From contig NZ_JADKSJ010000002.1 in the NCBI RefSeq assembly GCF_015351235.1, positions 1,178,001 through 1,242,000 of the forward strand: a stretch of DNA of 64,000 nucleotides, in the 5' to 3' direction. Shown here piece after piece: positions 21,010 through 29,766 of this stretch. Position numbers and translations under genes: made by a program. The notes under the pieces were generated by a model. That model had not been told where the DNA came from, did no database searches, and saw only the letters and a program-made list of their open reading frames with translations. This DNA is from Plantibacter sp. VKM Ac-2880. Its GTDB lineage: Bacteria; Actinomycetota; Actinomycetes; Actinomycetales; Microbacteriaceae. Position 1 is the first letter of the stretch, and every line of letters begins with the position of its first letter.

Positions 21010-22458
21010 ATGACGCACGCCCCCCAGCCCACCAGCCGCCCGGCCCTGATCCTGCCGCCGTTCCTCTGGGGTTCGGCCACGGCCGCCGCCCAGGTCGAGG
21101 GCGCCGCCCACGAGGACGGCAAGGAGGACTCCATCTGGGACGCCTTCGCCCGCGTGCCGGGAGCGATCGCGAACGGCGACGACCTCGAGGTCGCCGTCGA
21201 CCACTACCACCGCTCCGCCGGCGACGTCGCGATCATGAGCGAGCTGGGCCTCGACGCCTACCGCTTCTCGACGAGCTGGGCGCGCATCAAGCCGGGCGAC
21301 CGCGAGGTCAATCCCGCCGGCCTCGACTTCTACAGCCGTCTCGTCGATCAGTTGCTCGACGCGGGCATCCTCCCCTGGCTGACGCTCTACCACTGGGACC
21401 TCCCGCAGGCCCTCGAGGAGCAGGGCGGATGGGCCAACCGGGACACGGCCCTCCGCTTCGTCGACTACGCCGAGGCCACCTACGCCGTCCTCGGCGACCG
21501 GGTCCAGCACTGGACGACGTTCAACGAGCCGTTCTGCTCGGCCCTCCTCGGCTACGCGGTCGGCGTGCACGCCCCCGGCCGACGCGACGAGGCCGCCGCC
21601 CTCGCCGCCATCCACCACCAGCACCTCGCACACGGGCTGGCCACCACCCGCCTCCGCGAGCTGGGCGCCGAACAGATCGGCATCACCCTCAACCTCACGA
21701 ACGCGATCCCGGCCGACCCGACGGACCCGGCCGACGTCGACGCCGCGCGCCGCGTCGACGGCATCATGAACCGCATCTTCCTCGAACCCATCGTCCTCGG
21801 CGCCTACCCGGCCGACGTCACCGAGGACCTCGCCGGCCTCGGCCTCGACGAACTCGTCCACGACGGCGACCTCGAGACCATCTCCGCGCCCATCGACTTC
21901 CTCGGCGTGAACCACTACCACGACGACCTCGTCTCGGGTCACCCCGATGACTCCGGTGCCGACGGCGGCCACTCGGGCGCGACCGAACGCGAGGTGGGGT
22001 CTCCCTGGCTCGCCTCCACCGGCATCTCCTTCCCGAGCCGCGGCCTGCCGCGCACCGCGATGGACTGGGAGGTGCACCCCGCCGGGCTCCGCACCCTCCT
22101 CGTCCGGCTCGGCCGCGAGTACCCGACGCTGCCGCCGCTGTACGTGACCGAGAACGGCGCGGCGTACGACGACGTCGTCGCCGAGGACGGCCGCATCCAC
22201 GACGTCGACCGCGACGCGTTCATCCAGGACCACATCGACCAGGTGGAGCTGGCGGTCGCCGACGGCGCGGACGTGCGGGGGTACTTCGTCTGGTCGCTGC
22301 TCGACAACTTCGAGTGGGCCTACGGCTACGACAAGCGCTTCGGGATCGTGCGGGTCGACTACGACACCCAGGTGCGCACCATCAAGGACAGCGGACTGGC
22401 CTACGCGCGTCGCATCGCCGCCTCACGCACGGCGCCCGCCGTCGCAGAACCGTCCTGA
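21010..22458 (+). CDS. Beta-glucosidase, glycoside hydrolase family 1
   Basis: A 482-residue cytosolic (beta/alpha)8 enzyme with no signal peptide, hydrolysing cellobiose or aryl-beta-glucosides taken up by the cell. FLWGSATAAAQVEGA marks the N-terminus. Glu173 in TTFNEP is the acid/base and Glu381 in YVTENGAAY is the nucleophile. The C-terminal FVWSLLDNFEWAYGYDKRFG forms the aglycone and sugar site. GAGGAG lies 6 nt before the ATG. A perfect LacI-type operator sits 44 nt upstream and a LacI gene follows 138 nt downstream, separated by a strong hairpin. Transporter genes are not adjacent. Confidence 0.94.
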   Translation: MTHAPQPTSRPALILPPFLWGSATAAAQVEGAAHEDGKEDSIWDAFARVPGAIANGDDLEVAVDHYHRSAGDVAIMSELGLDAYRFSTSWARIKPGDREVNPAGLDFYSRLVDQLLDAGILPWLTLYHWDLPQALEEQGGWANRDTALRFVDYAEATYAVLGDRVQHWTTFNEPFCSALLGYAVGVHAPGRRDEAAALAAIHHQHLAHGLATTRLRELGAEQIGITLNLTNAIPADPTDPADVDAARRVDGIMNRIFLEPIVLGAYPADVTEDLAGLGLDELVHDGDLETISAPIDFLGVNHYHDDLVSGHPDDSGADGGHSGATEREVGSPWLASTGISFPSRGLPRTAMDWEVHPAGLRTLLVRLGREYPTLPPLYVTENGAAYDDVVAEDGRIHDVDRDAFIQDHIDQVELAVADGADVRGYFVWSLLDNFEWAYGYDKRFGIVRVDYDTQVRTIKDSGLAYARRIAASRTAPAVAEPS

Positions 22459-22470
22459 CGCAGGGTCGAC

Positions 22471-22506
22471 CCGGCGTGTCGCGCCCGCGAGGCCGCGACA
22501 CGCCGG
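22471..22506 (+). terminator. Strong terminator-like hairpin after the beta-glucosidase
   Basis: CCGGCGTGTCGCG and its exact complement CGCGACACGCCGG form a 13-bp stem with a 10-nt loop starting 12 nt after the stop codon. There is no T-run. The right arm and following TCCTGAG resemble part of the hairpin element at 50524-50613, so it may be a derivative of that repeat. Confidence 0.65.
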
Positions 22507-22596
22507 TCACCTCCTGAGAACGGTCACCGGCCGCTGCCGTCCAGACGGGCGGCGATACACTGCACTCGGCCACGCACACCCGCTCGGAAGGGGACG

Positions 22597-23610
22597 ATGA
22601 TGCTGTCCGGTCAAGGAGCCCCCACGCTCGAGATGGTCGCCGCCCGCGCAGGCGTCTCGCGCGCGACGGTCTCCCGGGTGGTCAACGGTTCCCCGAAGGT
22701 CACGGCGGAGGTCGTCGCCGTCGTGAACGAGGCCATCGCGGCGCTCGACTACGTCCCGAACCGCGCCGCCCGTTCGCTGGCCTCGCGCCGGACGCAGGTC
22801 ATCGCGCTCGTCGTCCCGGAGTCGACCGCCCGCGTGTTCTCGGACCCGTTCTTCGCCTCCGTCGTGCAGGGCGTCGCCCTCGAGCTCGCGGAGACCGACT
22901 ACACGCTGAACCTCCTCATCGCGTCCGAAGCGAACTCCGAGAAGACCCGCCGCTACCTGCTCGGCGGCAACGTCGACGGGGCGCTCGTCGTCTCCCACCA
23001 CAGCGGCGACCACTCGTACACGCGACTCGGCCGGGAGCTGCCGATCGTGTTCGGCGGCCGGCCCATGGGCGCGGACGTCGTCGACAGCACCTACGTCGAC
23101 GTCGACAACGTGGCCGGTGCGCGGAGTGCGGCGCGCTGCCTCATCGACGCGGGTCGCACGCACATCGCGACGATCGCGGGCCGGCAGGACATGCCCGGTG
23201 GGGTGGACCGTCTCGCGGGATGGCGCGCCGAACTGACCGAGGCCGGTCTGCCCGCCGACCTCATCGAGGTGGGCGACTTCTCCCCCGCCGACGGCGCCGC
23301 CGCCATGCGCCGTCTCCTCGCGCGCGGGGTGCCGATCGACGGGCTCTTCGCGGCGAACGACCAGATGGCCGCCGGCGCCTACTCCGTCATCCGCGAGGCA
23401 GGGCTGACGATCCCCGGCGACATCGCCGTGGTCGGGTACGACGACGACCGCTACGGCGAGACGGCCGCACCGCCGCTCACCACCGTCGCGCAGTCGCCCG
23501 TCGACCTCGGCACCGAGATGGCCCGGGTGCTGGTGCGACGGCTCGCGGGCGAGCCGGTCGAGCGCGTCACCGTCATGCCGACCCGGCTCGTGTCGCGCGC
23601 CTCGGTGTAG
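22597..23610 (+). CDS. LacI-family transcriptional regulator of the beta-glucosidase
   Basis: A 337-residue repressor. The helix-turn-helix and hinge occupy residues 8-65: MVAARAGVSRATVSRVVNGS, then YVPNRAARSLASRRTQ. The periplasmic-binding-like effector domain follows, with GLFAANDQMAAGAYSVIRE and VVGYDDDRYGETAAPPLTTV near the C-terminus, as in sugar-responsive LacI proteins. GAAGGGG lies 4 nt before the tandem ATGATG start. The perfect TGAGAGCGCTCTCA operator before the adjacent GH1 gene is its likely site. Cellobiose or another beta-glucoside is a reasonable inducer, though this is inferred from the neighbour. Confidence 0.9.
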   Translation: MMLSGQGAPTLEMVAARAGVSRATVSRVVNGSPKVTAEVVAVVNEAIAALDYVPNRAARSLASRRTQVIALVVPESTARVFSDPFFASVVQGVALELAETDYTLNLLIASEANSEKTRRYLLGGNVDGALVVSHHSGDHSYTRLGRELPIVFGGRPMGADVVDSTYVDVDNVAGARSAARCLIDAGRTHIATIAGRQDMPGGVDRLAGWRAELTEAGLPADLIEVGDFSPADGAAAMRRLLARGVPIDGLFAANDQMAAGAYSVIREAGLTIPGDIAVVGYDDDRYGETAAPPLTTVAQSPVDLGTEMARVLVRRLAGEPVERVTVMPTRLVSRASV

Positions 23611-23612
23611 CC

Positions 23613-24482
23613 CTACCGGGCCAGCCGGGCCCGGATGATCTCGAGCGCCTGCGGGTTCTCGTCGACGAGCACGTACCGGCGCCCGAGCGCCTTCGCCACC
23701 GCGCCGGTCGTGCCGCTGCCGGCGAAGAAGTCGAGCACCCAGTCGCCCTCGCGGGAGGACGCCTGCACGATCCGGCGGAGGATCCCCTCCGGCTTCTGCG
23801 TCGGGTAGCCGGTCTTCTCGCGGCCGGTCGGCGACACGATCGTGTGCCACCAGACGTCCGTCGGCAGTTTGCCGCGCGCCGCCTTCTCCGCCGTGACGAG
23901 ACCGGGCGCCATGTAGGGCTCGCGATCCACGGTCGCGTTGTCGAAGTGGTACCCCTTCGGGTCCTTCACGTAGACGAGGATCGTGTCGTGTTTCGTCGGC
24001 CAGCGGCTCTGCGCCTTCGCGCCGTAGTCGTAGGCCCAGATGATCTCATTGAGGAAGGACTCGCGGCCGAAGAGGGCGTCGAGCAGCACCTTCGCGTAGT
24101 GGGCCTCGCGGTAGTCGAGGTGGAGGTAGAGCGTGCCGTCCGCGGCCAGGACCCGCCAGGCCTCGACGAGTCGTGGTTCGAGGAAACCCCAGTAGTCGTC
24201 GAAGGCGTCGTCGAACCGTCGGAGGTCACCGCGGATGCGCTCGTAGGCCTGCCCCTTGAACCCGGCGAACCGGTTCACGCCCGTCTCGGCCGTGCGTACC
24301 GAGGTCGAGGAGTGGCGACGCTGCACGCGACCGGTGTTGAACGGCGGGTCGAGGTAGATGAGCGTGAACGCCGCGTCGGGCAGCTGCGCCACGACGTCGA
24401 GATTGTCGCCTTCGAGCACGAGGTCCGGGCCGTCGTGCGTCCACAGCGGCGGCCCGTCGGGAGCTGCTGCGGCAAGGGACAT
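23613..24482 (-). CDS. Orphan beta-class DNA methyltransferase (N6-adenine / N4-cytosine)
   Basis: A 289-residue S-adenosylmethionine-dependent methyltransferase. The catalytic motif IV is TLIYLDPPFNTGR near residues 40-52, a putative target-recognition part lies in the middle, and the SAM-binding motif I (LDFFAGSGTTGAVAKALGRR) lies near the C-terminus. Motif IV before motif I is the beta-class order, shared with CcrM/HinfI-type enzymes. The ATG at 24482 begins just before DLVLEGDNLDVV; the open frame upstream is unrelated. No restriction endonuclease is next to it, so it may be a regulatory or epigenetic methylase. Its stop lies 2 nt from the convergent LacI stop. Confidence 0.85.
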   Translation of the reverse strand: MSLAAAAPDGPPLWTHDGPDLVLEGDNLDVVAQLPDAAFTLIYLDPPFNTGRVQRRHSSTSVRTAETGVNRFAGFKGQAYERIRGDLRRFDDAFDDYWGFLEPRLVEAWRVLAADGTLYLHLDYREAHYAKVLLDALFGRESFLNEIIWAYDYGAKAQSRWPTKHDTILVYVKDPKGYHFDNATVDREPYMAPGLVTAEKAARGKLPTDVWWHTIVSPTGREKTGYPTQKPEGILRRIVQASSREGDWVLDFFAGSGTTGAVAKALGRRYVLVDENPQALEIIRARLAR

Positions 24483-24551
24483 GTGCCCATTCTGGCAGTC
24501 CGGCCCCGCCCCGGCGGGAAGGAACGACCCGGCCCGCGCGTTGCACCCGGT

Positions 24552-24845
24552 ATGACCACCGAGTTCGCCAACGAGACCGACGCCCAGCGCTACACCATGC
24601 ACGTCGACGGCCAGCTGGTGAGCGTCGTCGACTACCGGATCTCCGGCGACTCGATCTCGTTCCCCCGCACCTTCACGACGCCGCCGTTCCGTGGCAAGGG
24701 GTACGCGGGCGAGCTCGTCACCTACGCGGTCGACGACGTCGAGCAGCACAGCGAGCGGCGGATCGTGCCCATGTGCTGGTACGTCGGCGAGTGGTTCGAC
24801 GCCCACCCGGAGCGCCAGGACCTCTTCACCCGCTCGGCGAGCTGA
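24552..24845 (+). CDS. Small GNAT-fold N-acetyltransferase (NATD1/YjdJ-like)
   Basis: A 97-residue minimal acetyltransferase of the GCN5-related CG subfamily. The acetyl-CoA pyrophosphate loop is PPFRGKGYAGELV near residues 48-60, preceded by the SFPRTFTTP strand and followed by RIVPMCWYVGEWFDAHPE, all typical of the YjdJ/NATD1 group. The whole protein is this one domain. It starts 69 nt from the divergent methyltransferase gene. Substrates of the family are poorly known. Confidence 0.88.
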   Translation: MTTEFANETDAQRYTMHVDGQLVSVVDYRISGDSISFPRTFTTPPFRGKGYAGELVTYAVDDVEQHSERRIVPMCWYVGEWFDAHPERQDLFTRSAS

Positions 24846-24909
24846 CCGGACCCCGACGCGTCACCCACCGTCCACCTGACGGTTACGCACGGGGACTAGC
24901 GTCCCGACC

Positions 24910-25830
24910 ATGCAGCAGCTCGTCTCGCACTACGCCCCGCCGCCCCCGCTCGACCGGATGGACGGCTACCAGGTGGTCGACGTCGATGACGACGACCCGA
25001 TCCTGCTCGACGCCGCAGGCACCCACATCGACACATGGCGCGAGGGCTACCCGTACGCGGAGCGGATGTCGCGCGAGCAGTACGAGAGCGACAAGCGGCT
25101 GCTCCAGATCGAACTGCTGAAGCTGCAGAACTGGATCAAGGCGAACGACCGGCGCCTCGTCGTCGTGTTCGAGGGGCGTGACGCCGCCGGCAAGGGCGGG
25201 ACGATCAAGCGGTTCACCGAGCACCTCAACCCGCGCGGTGCCCGCGTGGTCGCGCTCGAGAAGCCGACGGCCCGTGAGTCCACCCAGTGGTACTTCCAGC
25301 GCTACGTGCAGCACCTGCCGGCCGCGGGTGAAATCGTGCTGTTCGACCGCTCCTGGTACAACCGCGCGGGCGTCGAACGGGTCATGGGCTTCTGCACGCC
25401 CTCGCAGTACGACGAGTTCATGCGCCAGGCCCCGCTGTTCGAGCAGATGCTCGTCGGCGACGGCGTCGACCTCGTGAAGTTCTGGTTCTCCGTCTCCGCG
25501 GACGAGCAGCGCACCCGCTTCGCGATCCGCCAGGTGGACCCCGTCCGGCAGTGGAAGCTGTCGCCGATGGACCTCGCCTCGCTCGACAAGTGGGGCGACT
25601 ACACGCGGGCGAAGGAGGCGATGCTCGAAGCGACGGACACGTCAGACGCCCCGTGGACCATCGTGAAGAGCAACGACAAGAAGCGCGCCCGCGTGGAGGC
25701 GATGCGGCACGTGCTGCACCGGTTCGACTACGCGAACAAGGACCACGAGGTGGTGGGGACACCGGACACCAACATCGTCGGACCCGCGGCCTCGGTCTAC
25801 GAGCGCGGCGAGCGGAGCGACGCGGTCTGA
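24910..25830 (+). CDS. ppk2: Polyphosphate kinase 2
   Basis: A 306-residue PPK2-family enzyme that transfers phosphate between polyphosphate and nucleoside diphosphates. Walker A is EGRDAAGKGGTIKRF (residues 88-102) and Walker B is LFDRSWYNRAGVERVMGF (from residue 145, Asp146). The lid segment LVKFWFSVSADEQRTRF and the WKLSPMDLASLDKW segment are also intact. Roughly 50 N-terminal residues before the core are polar. A single-domain PPK2 of this length is the class I type, which usually prefers ADP to ATP or GDP to GTP. It stands as a single gene with short gaps on both sides. Confidence 0.94.
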   Translation: MQQLVSHYAPPPPLDRMDGYQVVDVDDDDPILLDAAGTHIDTWREGYPYAERMSREQYESDKRLLQIELLKLQNWIKANDRRLVVVFEGRDAAGKGGTIKRFTEHLNPRGARVVALEKPTARESTQWYFQRYVQHLPAAGEIVLFDRSWYNRAGVERVMGFCTPSQYDEFMRQAPLFEQMLVGDGVDLVKFWFSVSADEQRTRFAIRQVDPVRQWKLSPMDLASLDKWGDYTRAKEAMLEATDTSDAPWTIVKSNDKKRARVEAMRHVLHRFDYANKDHEVVGTPDTNIVGPAASVYERGERSDAV

Positions 25831-25887
25831 TCCCGGACGTCGCCTCCAGCCGGACGCGGCGCCGGCCGGCCCGCTATCCTCTGGATC

Positions 25888-26388
25888 ATGCAGCCGAACT
25901 CGTCCCCGTTGCGTCGCCTCACGTCGTCGAGCGCGATCTACGGCACCATCGTCTACGCCGGCCTCGTCGGCGCGTCGAGCGTGTACGAGGAGGACGACGT
26001 CGAGCAGGTGCTCTTCACGAGCGCGATCACCCTCGTCGTGTTCTGGCTGGCGCACGTCTACTCGGCGGCGCTCGCCCACCACGGTGACGATCGGCACGAG
26101 GGCACCGTCACCCTCGGTGCGTCGATCCGGCACGGCTTCGAGGAGTCGTTCGGCATGCTGCTCTCCGCCGTCCTGCCCACCATCCCGCTCATCGTGGGCG
26201 TCGCCGGCGGCCTCGCCCATGAGCAGGCGGTCAACCTCGCGCTGCAGGTGTCGACGCTGATGCTCTTCGTGCTCGGGTGCGCGGCCTTCGTGGTGCGTGG
26301 CTCGCGCTGGTGGTGGTGCCTCCTCGGCGGTGTGGCGACAGCCCTGTTCGGCGTCGTCATCATCGTGCTGGAGGCGGCGACCCACTAG
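25888..26388 (+). CDS. Predicted membrane protein, unknown function
   Basis: A 166-residue protein with four likely transmembrane helices, around residues 17-32, 42-62, 91-112 and 118-160 (the last region probably contains two). The second helix ends LAHVYSAALAHHG, and a charged loop HHGDDRHEGTVTLG follows. I do not recognise a named family with certainty, and there are no catalytic signatures. It is 57 nt downstream of ppk2 on the same strand and could be cotranscribed. The gene looks intact and uses the same GC-rich codons as its neighbours. Confidence 0.75.
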   Translation: MQPNSSPLRRLTSSSAIYGTIVYAGLVGASSVYEEDDVEQVLFTSAITLVVFWLAHVYSAALAHHGDDRHEGTVTLGASIRHGFEESFGMLLSAVLPTIPLIVGVAGGLAHEQAVNLALQVSTLMLFVLGCAAFVVRGSRWWWCLLGGVATALFGVVIIVLEAATH

Positions 26389-26434
26389 CGCCGTGCGTCA
26401 GCATCACGCCCGCCGGCGCGACGCCGTCCGCGGT

Positions 26435-26980
26435 TCAGCTGCGGGTGCTGAGCGCCTTCGCCGACTGCTGGGCGGCGCGACGGACCTCACGGTCGGGGTC
26501 GCGGAGGAGGCCTTCGAGCAGCGGCTTGGCGTCGTCGCCCCCGACAGCGGCGAGCGCCCTGGCACCACCCGCGCGAACGCGGGCGTGGTCGTCGTTGAGC
26601 AGCGGGGCGATCGTGGCGACGTCGCCGACGCGACGCTCGGCGCACACCCGTGCGGCCATCTCGCGGACGCGCCAGGCCTGGTTGCCGAGTGCGGCGACGA
26701 CGGCCGAGGTCGCGGAGTCGTCCCAGACATGGAGGAGGGCGCGGGTGCCCCAGAGCTCCGGCCAGTACAGCGCGGGAGCTCCGCCGAGGATGCCCTCGGC
26801 GTGGTGGCCGCCGACGACGCGGAGGAAGTCCTCGCCCTCGTACCGGCCGGCGAGGAGCGAGACGCAGCGCTCGACGACGCGCGGCTCGCTCTCGGCGGCG
26901 ACCGCGTCGGCGAGTCGCTGCTCGAGGGAGGCCTGCGTGGCGGGGACCGGGGTGTCGGGTGTCTCGTTCTGCGCTGTCAT
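26435..26980 (-). CDS. HEAT-repeat domain protein
   Basis: A 181-residue soluble, Ala-rich helical protein. Three HEAT-like helical pairs are visible in the C-terminal half: TSAVVAALGNQAWRVREMAA, then TIAPLLNDDHARVRAGGARA, then LLEGLLRDPDREVRRAAQQS, each with the conserved Asp/Arg positions of PBS-lyase-type HEAT repeats. The N-terminal third (about 80 residues) contains RVVERCVSLLAGRYEGEDFL. Such proteins serve as binding scaffolds; no enzyme activity is implied. It is transcribed toward the 3' end of the membrane-protein gene and follows the lipoate-ligase gene on the same strand. Confidence 0.83.
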   Translation of the reverse strand: MTAQNETPDTPVPATQASLEQRLADAVAAESEPRVVERCVSLLAGRYEGEDFLRVVGGHHAEGILGGAPALYWPELWGTRALLHVWDDSATSAVVAALGNQAWRVREMAARVCAERRVGDVATIAPLLNDDHARVRAGGARALAAVGGDDAKPLLEGLLRDPDREVRRAAQQSAKALSTRS

Positions 26981-27047
26981 CGTTCCCCCACCCTAGTCCG
27001 CGGGGTCCGGGGCGTGGTGGCCGCCTGGCGACCGACGCCGGGTCGGG

Positions 27048-28097
27048 TCAGGGGACGCGGGTGAGCCAGGCGTCGGTGTCGAACTTCGATTCCACGAGGG
27101 ACTCGGCCGCTGCCAGCTCCGCCGCCGTGACGTGGCCCGGGGTCGCGCCGGTGATCTCCACGAAGGTGTCCTTCATCCGGTCGATGATCTCCGCCCGCGA
27201 GAGCCCCGTCTGGCTGCGAAGCGGGTCGACGCGCTTGGCCGCCGAGGTCGTCCCCTTGTCGCTGAGCTTCTCGCGCCCGATGCGCAGCACCTGCGTCATG
27301 AGCTCGCCGTCCATGTCGTAGCTCATCGTGACGTGGTGCAGCACCGCGCCGTTCCCGAGGCGCTTCTGCGCCGCCCCGCCGATCTTGCCCGAGGGGCTCG
27401 TGATGTCGTTGAGCGGCTGGTACGTCGCCTCGATGCCGAGCGAGCGGAGGGCGACGAGCACCCAGTCGTCGAGGTAGGCGTAGGAGTCGGCGAAGGTCAT
27501 GCCGTTCACGAGCTCCGCCGGGACGTAGAGCGAGTAGGTGATGATCCCGCCGCGCTGCATCATCATGGCGCCACCACCGGAGACCCTGCGGACGACCTCG
27601 AAGCCGTTCGCCTTCGCGTTGTCGAGGTCGACCTCGTTCTTGAGCGACTGGAAGCTGCCGATGACGACGGCCGACTGGTCCCACTCCCAGATGCGGAGCG
27701 TCGGACCGCGGCGGCCCTCGCCGACCTCGTTGGTGAGGACCTCGTCGAGCGCCAGGTGCAGCTGCGGGGACACCGAGCCGTCGTGGATGAGCTGCCAGTC
27801 GTAGTCGCCCCAGCCGGTGGCCTTGGCGAGCGAGCGGCGGATGGCGGTCGCGACGGCTTCCGGGGTGAAGCCGAGGAGCACGGCGTTCTCGGGCAGCGCC
27901 CCGCGGATGGCGGCGGCGAGCCCGGCTGCGTCGGTGGTGGCCGGCAGCCCGGTGACCGCGCGGTCGATCAGCGCGAGCGCGTCGTCCGGTTCGAGGAAGA
28001 AGTCGCCCGCCAGGCGGAAGTCGGCGATCCGACCGTCGACCACGTCGAGATCGACGACGACGAGCTTGCCACCCGGGACCTTGTACTCACCATGCAT
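27048..28097 (-). CDS. Lipoate-protein ligase with the accessory domain at the N-terminus
   Basis: A 349-residue protein. Residues 1-90 (MHGEYKVPGGKLVVVDLDVV onward) match the lipoate-ligase accessory domain normally found at the C-terminus of LplA, and residues about 100-345 form the BPL/LplA catalytic domain. The latter has VIGSFQSLKNEVDLDNAKAN, the RRVSGGGAMM loop that binds lipoyl-adenylate, and GKIGGAAQKR with the catalytic Lys. The domain order is thus swapped relative to E. coli LplA, an arrangement known in other bacteria. It should attach lipoate to E2 or GcvH proteins using ATP. Confidence 0.87.
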   Translation of the reverse strand: MHGEYKVPGGKLVVVDLDVVDGRIADFRLAGDFFLEPDDALALIDRAVTGLPATTDAAGLAAAIRGALPENAVLLGFTPEAVATAIRRSLAKATGWGDYDWQLIHDGSVSPQLHLALDEVLTNEVGEGRRGPTLRIWEWDQSAVVIGSFQSLKNEVDLDNAKANGFEVVRRVSGGGAMMMQRGGIITYSLYVPAELVNGMTFADSYAYLDDWVLVALRSLGIEATYQPLNDITSPSGKIGGAAQKRLGNGAVLHHVTMSYDMDGELMTQVLRIGREKLSDKGTTSAAKRVDPLRSQTGLSRAEIIDRMKDTFVEITGATPGHVTAAELAAAESLVESKFDTDAWLTRVP

Positions 28098-28153
28098 GCC
28101 CCCAGCCTATTCCTGGACGGCGTCCGGATTCCCCGGAAGCGGTCTCGATCGGC

Positions 28154-29572
28154 TCAGGAGTCGAACCCGATGCCGAACCGGTCCATGACCGTCAGGAGCA
28201 GGCCGTCGCGGCCCTCGTTGGCGTCGGAACGGGCGACGGCGCGGCGGACCAGCTGGATGGCGGGGTTCGCGATGGGTTCGGGCGGGATGGGGATCGGCTT
28301 GGACCGCACCATCCGCAGCCGGGTCAGCTCCGTCGACTCACCGCTCAGCAGGTCGAGCATGACCTTCGCCCCGAAACGGGTCGCCCCGACGCCGAGACCG
28401 GTGAACCCCGCGCTGTAGGCGACGCGACCGCCGAGCGCCGAGCCTTGGAAGGCCGAGAGGCGGGAGCACATGTCGATCATGCCGCCCCAGGCATGGGTGA
28501 ACCGCACGTCGAGCTGCGGGTAGGTCGTGAAGAAGTGGTCGGCGAGCGTCTCGAAGGTCTCGCGGCGCTGGTCGTGCTCAGGGCGGATCCTGCCGCCGCG
28601 GTGGTAGACGGCGTCGAAGCCGCCGTAGAGGATGCGGTCGTCGGCCGTGCGGCGGGAGTAGTGGAACTCGCGGCTCGAGTCGGCGATGCCGAACCGGTCC
28701 GTCCAGCCGATGCTCGCGAGCTGCTCGGCGGTGAGCGGCTCGGTCATGAGGACGTAGTCGTACACGGGGATGGTGAGCAGCTCCGTGCGCTTGAGGAGCG
28801 AGGGGAAGCCGTTGGTGGCGAGCGCGACCCGGCGGGCCTGCACACTCCCCTGCCGGGTGGTCACCGCGACGCCGTCTCCCGAGCGTCGCAGACCGGTGGC
28901 CGGCGTGTGCTCGAAGACGCGGACGCCGAGCTCGATGCAGGCGCGCTTCAAGCCCCAGGCGAGCTTCGCGGGGTGGACGAGTGCGGTGCTCTTCCATTCG
29001 CGCTGACCCGCCAGGTACACCGGGGAGTGCACGAGCTCCTGGACCGCCTCCCGGTCGAGGAAGACGCCGTCGCCCGAGACCTCGCGGAGGGCGTCGACCT
29101 GGTGCGGCTCGGTCGCGACCGTGAGCACGCCCGTGTGCTCGAACTCGGCGTCGATCCCGAGGCGGTCGAGCGTGGCGACGAACTCGTCGAAGTTCTCGTC
29201 CGCGAGCCGTTCGAGCTGCGGCAACTCCTCGGGGAAGTGACGTTCGCCGTTGTCGTCGCCATGGGTGAGGCTGGCCTCGAAGAAGCCGCCGTTGCGGCCG
29301 CTCGCCGCCCAGCCCACCTCCTTGCCCTCGATGAGCATGACGTCGCGGGAGGGGTCCGCCTCCTTCGCGATGAGCGCCGTCCAGAGCCCGGAGTAGCCGC
29401 CACCGACGACGAGCAGGCCGCTGTCGACATGGCCGACGAGGCGAGGCTCGGGCGCCGGACGCTCCGGCGTGTCGAGCCAGTACGGGACGGTGCTCGCGCG
29501 GGCGAGGGACCGCGCGATGCGCTCGGCCGGGTTGCGCCGACGATGGCTGTAGGTGGGGCCGTCCGAGGTCAC
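28154..29572 (-). CDS. FAD-dependent oxidoreductase, gamma-glutamylputrescine oxidase-like
   Basis: A 472-residue DAO-family flavoprotein. About 50 polar residues precede the dinucleotide fold, GLLVVGGGYSGLWTALIAKE, and EGKEVGWAASGRNGGFFEAS is the FAD-contacting motif of the PuuB/OrdL subgroup. ALATNGFPSLLKR lies mid-protein and the C-terminal GFTGLGVGATRFGAKVM closes the FAD site. Family members oxidise secondary amines such as gamma-glutamylputrescine. No other putrescine-pathway genes are adjacent, so the substrate is open. Downstream, 56 nt away on the same strand, is the lipoate ligase gene. Confidence 0.85.
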   Translation of the reverse strand: MTSDGPTYSHRRRNPAERIARSLARASTVPYWLDTPERPAPEPRLVGHVDSGLLVVGGGYSGLWTALIAKEADPSRDVMLIEGKEVGWAASGRNGGFFEASLTHGDDNGERHFPEELPQLERLADENFDEFVATLDRLGIDAEFEHTGVLTVATEPHQVDALREVSGDGVFLDREAVQELVHSPVYLAGQREWKSTALVHPAKLAWGLKRACIELGVRVFEHTPATGLRRSGDGVAVTTRQGSVQARRVALATNGFPSLLKRTELLTIPVYDYVLMTEPLTAEQLASIGWTDRFGIADSSREFHYSRRTADDRILYGGFDAVYHRGGRIRPEHDQRRETFETLADHFFTTYPQLDVRFTHAWGGMIDMCSRLSAFQGSALGGRVAYSAGFTGLGVGATRFGAKVMLDLLSGESTELTRLRMVRSKPIPIPPEPIANPAIQLVRRAVARSDANEGRDGLLLTVMDRFGIGFDS

Positions 29573-29636
29573 CGGGTCTCCTCCGCGTCGAGAGTGGATG
29601 CCGTGACTGTACCCCGTGGGCGTCGCGCTTGTCCCG

Positions 29637-29766
29637 CCCTTCGACAGGCTCAGGGACCGGGAGGGGGTGGGCTCAGGGACCGGGAGGGGGTGGGCTCAGC
29701 GGCCAGGAGGGGTGGGCCCAGGGACCAGGAGGGGTGGGCTCAGGGACCGCGAGGGGGTGTGCTCAG
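29637..29766 (-). repeat. Tandem GGCTCAGGGACCGGGAGG array
   Basis: The array begins with CCCTTCGACAGGCTCAGGGA and continues as about six degenerate copies of a 22-23 bp unit with core GGGCTCAGGGACCGGGAGGG. The last copy holds the TGA stop of the lipase gene (29763-29765). The unit is the reverse complement of the 16572-16817 array. It occupies most of the gap between the lipase end and the FAD-oxidase start. Confidence 0.85.
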
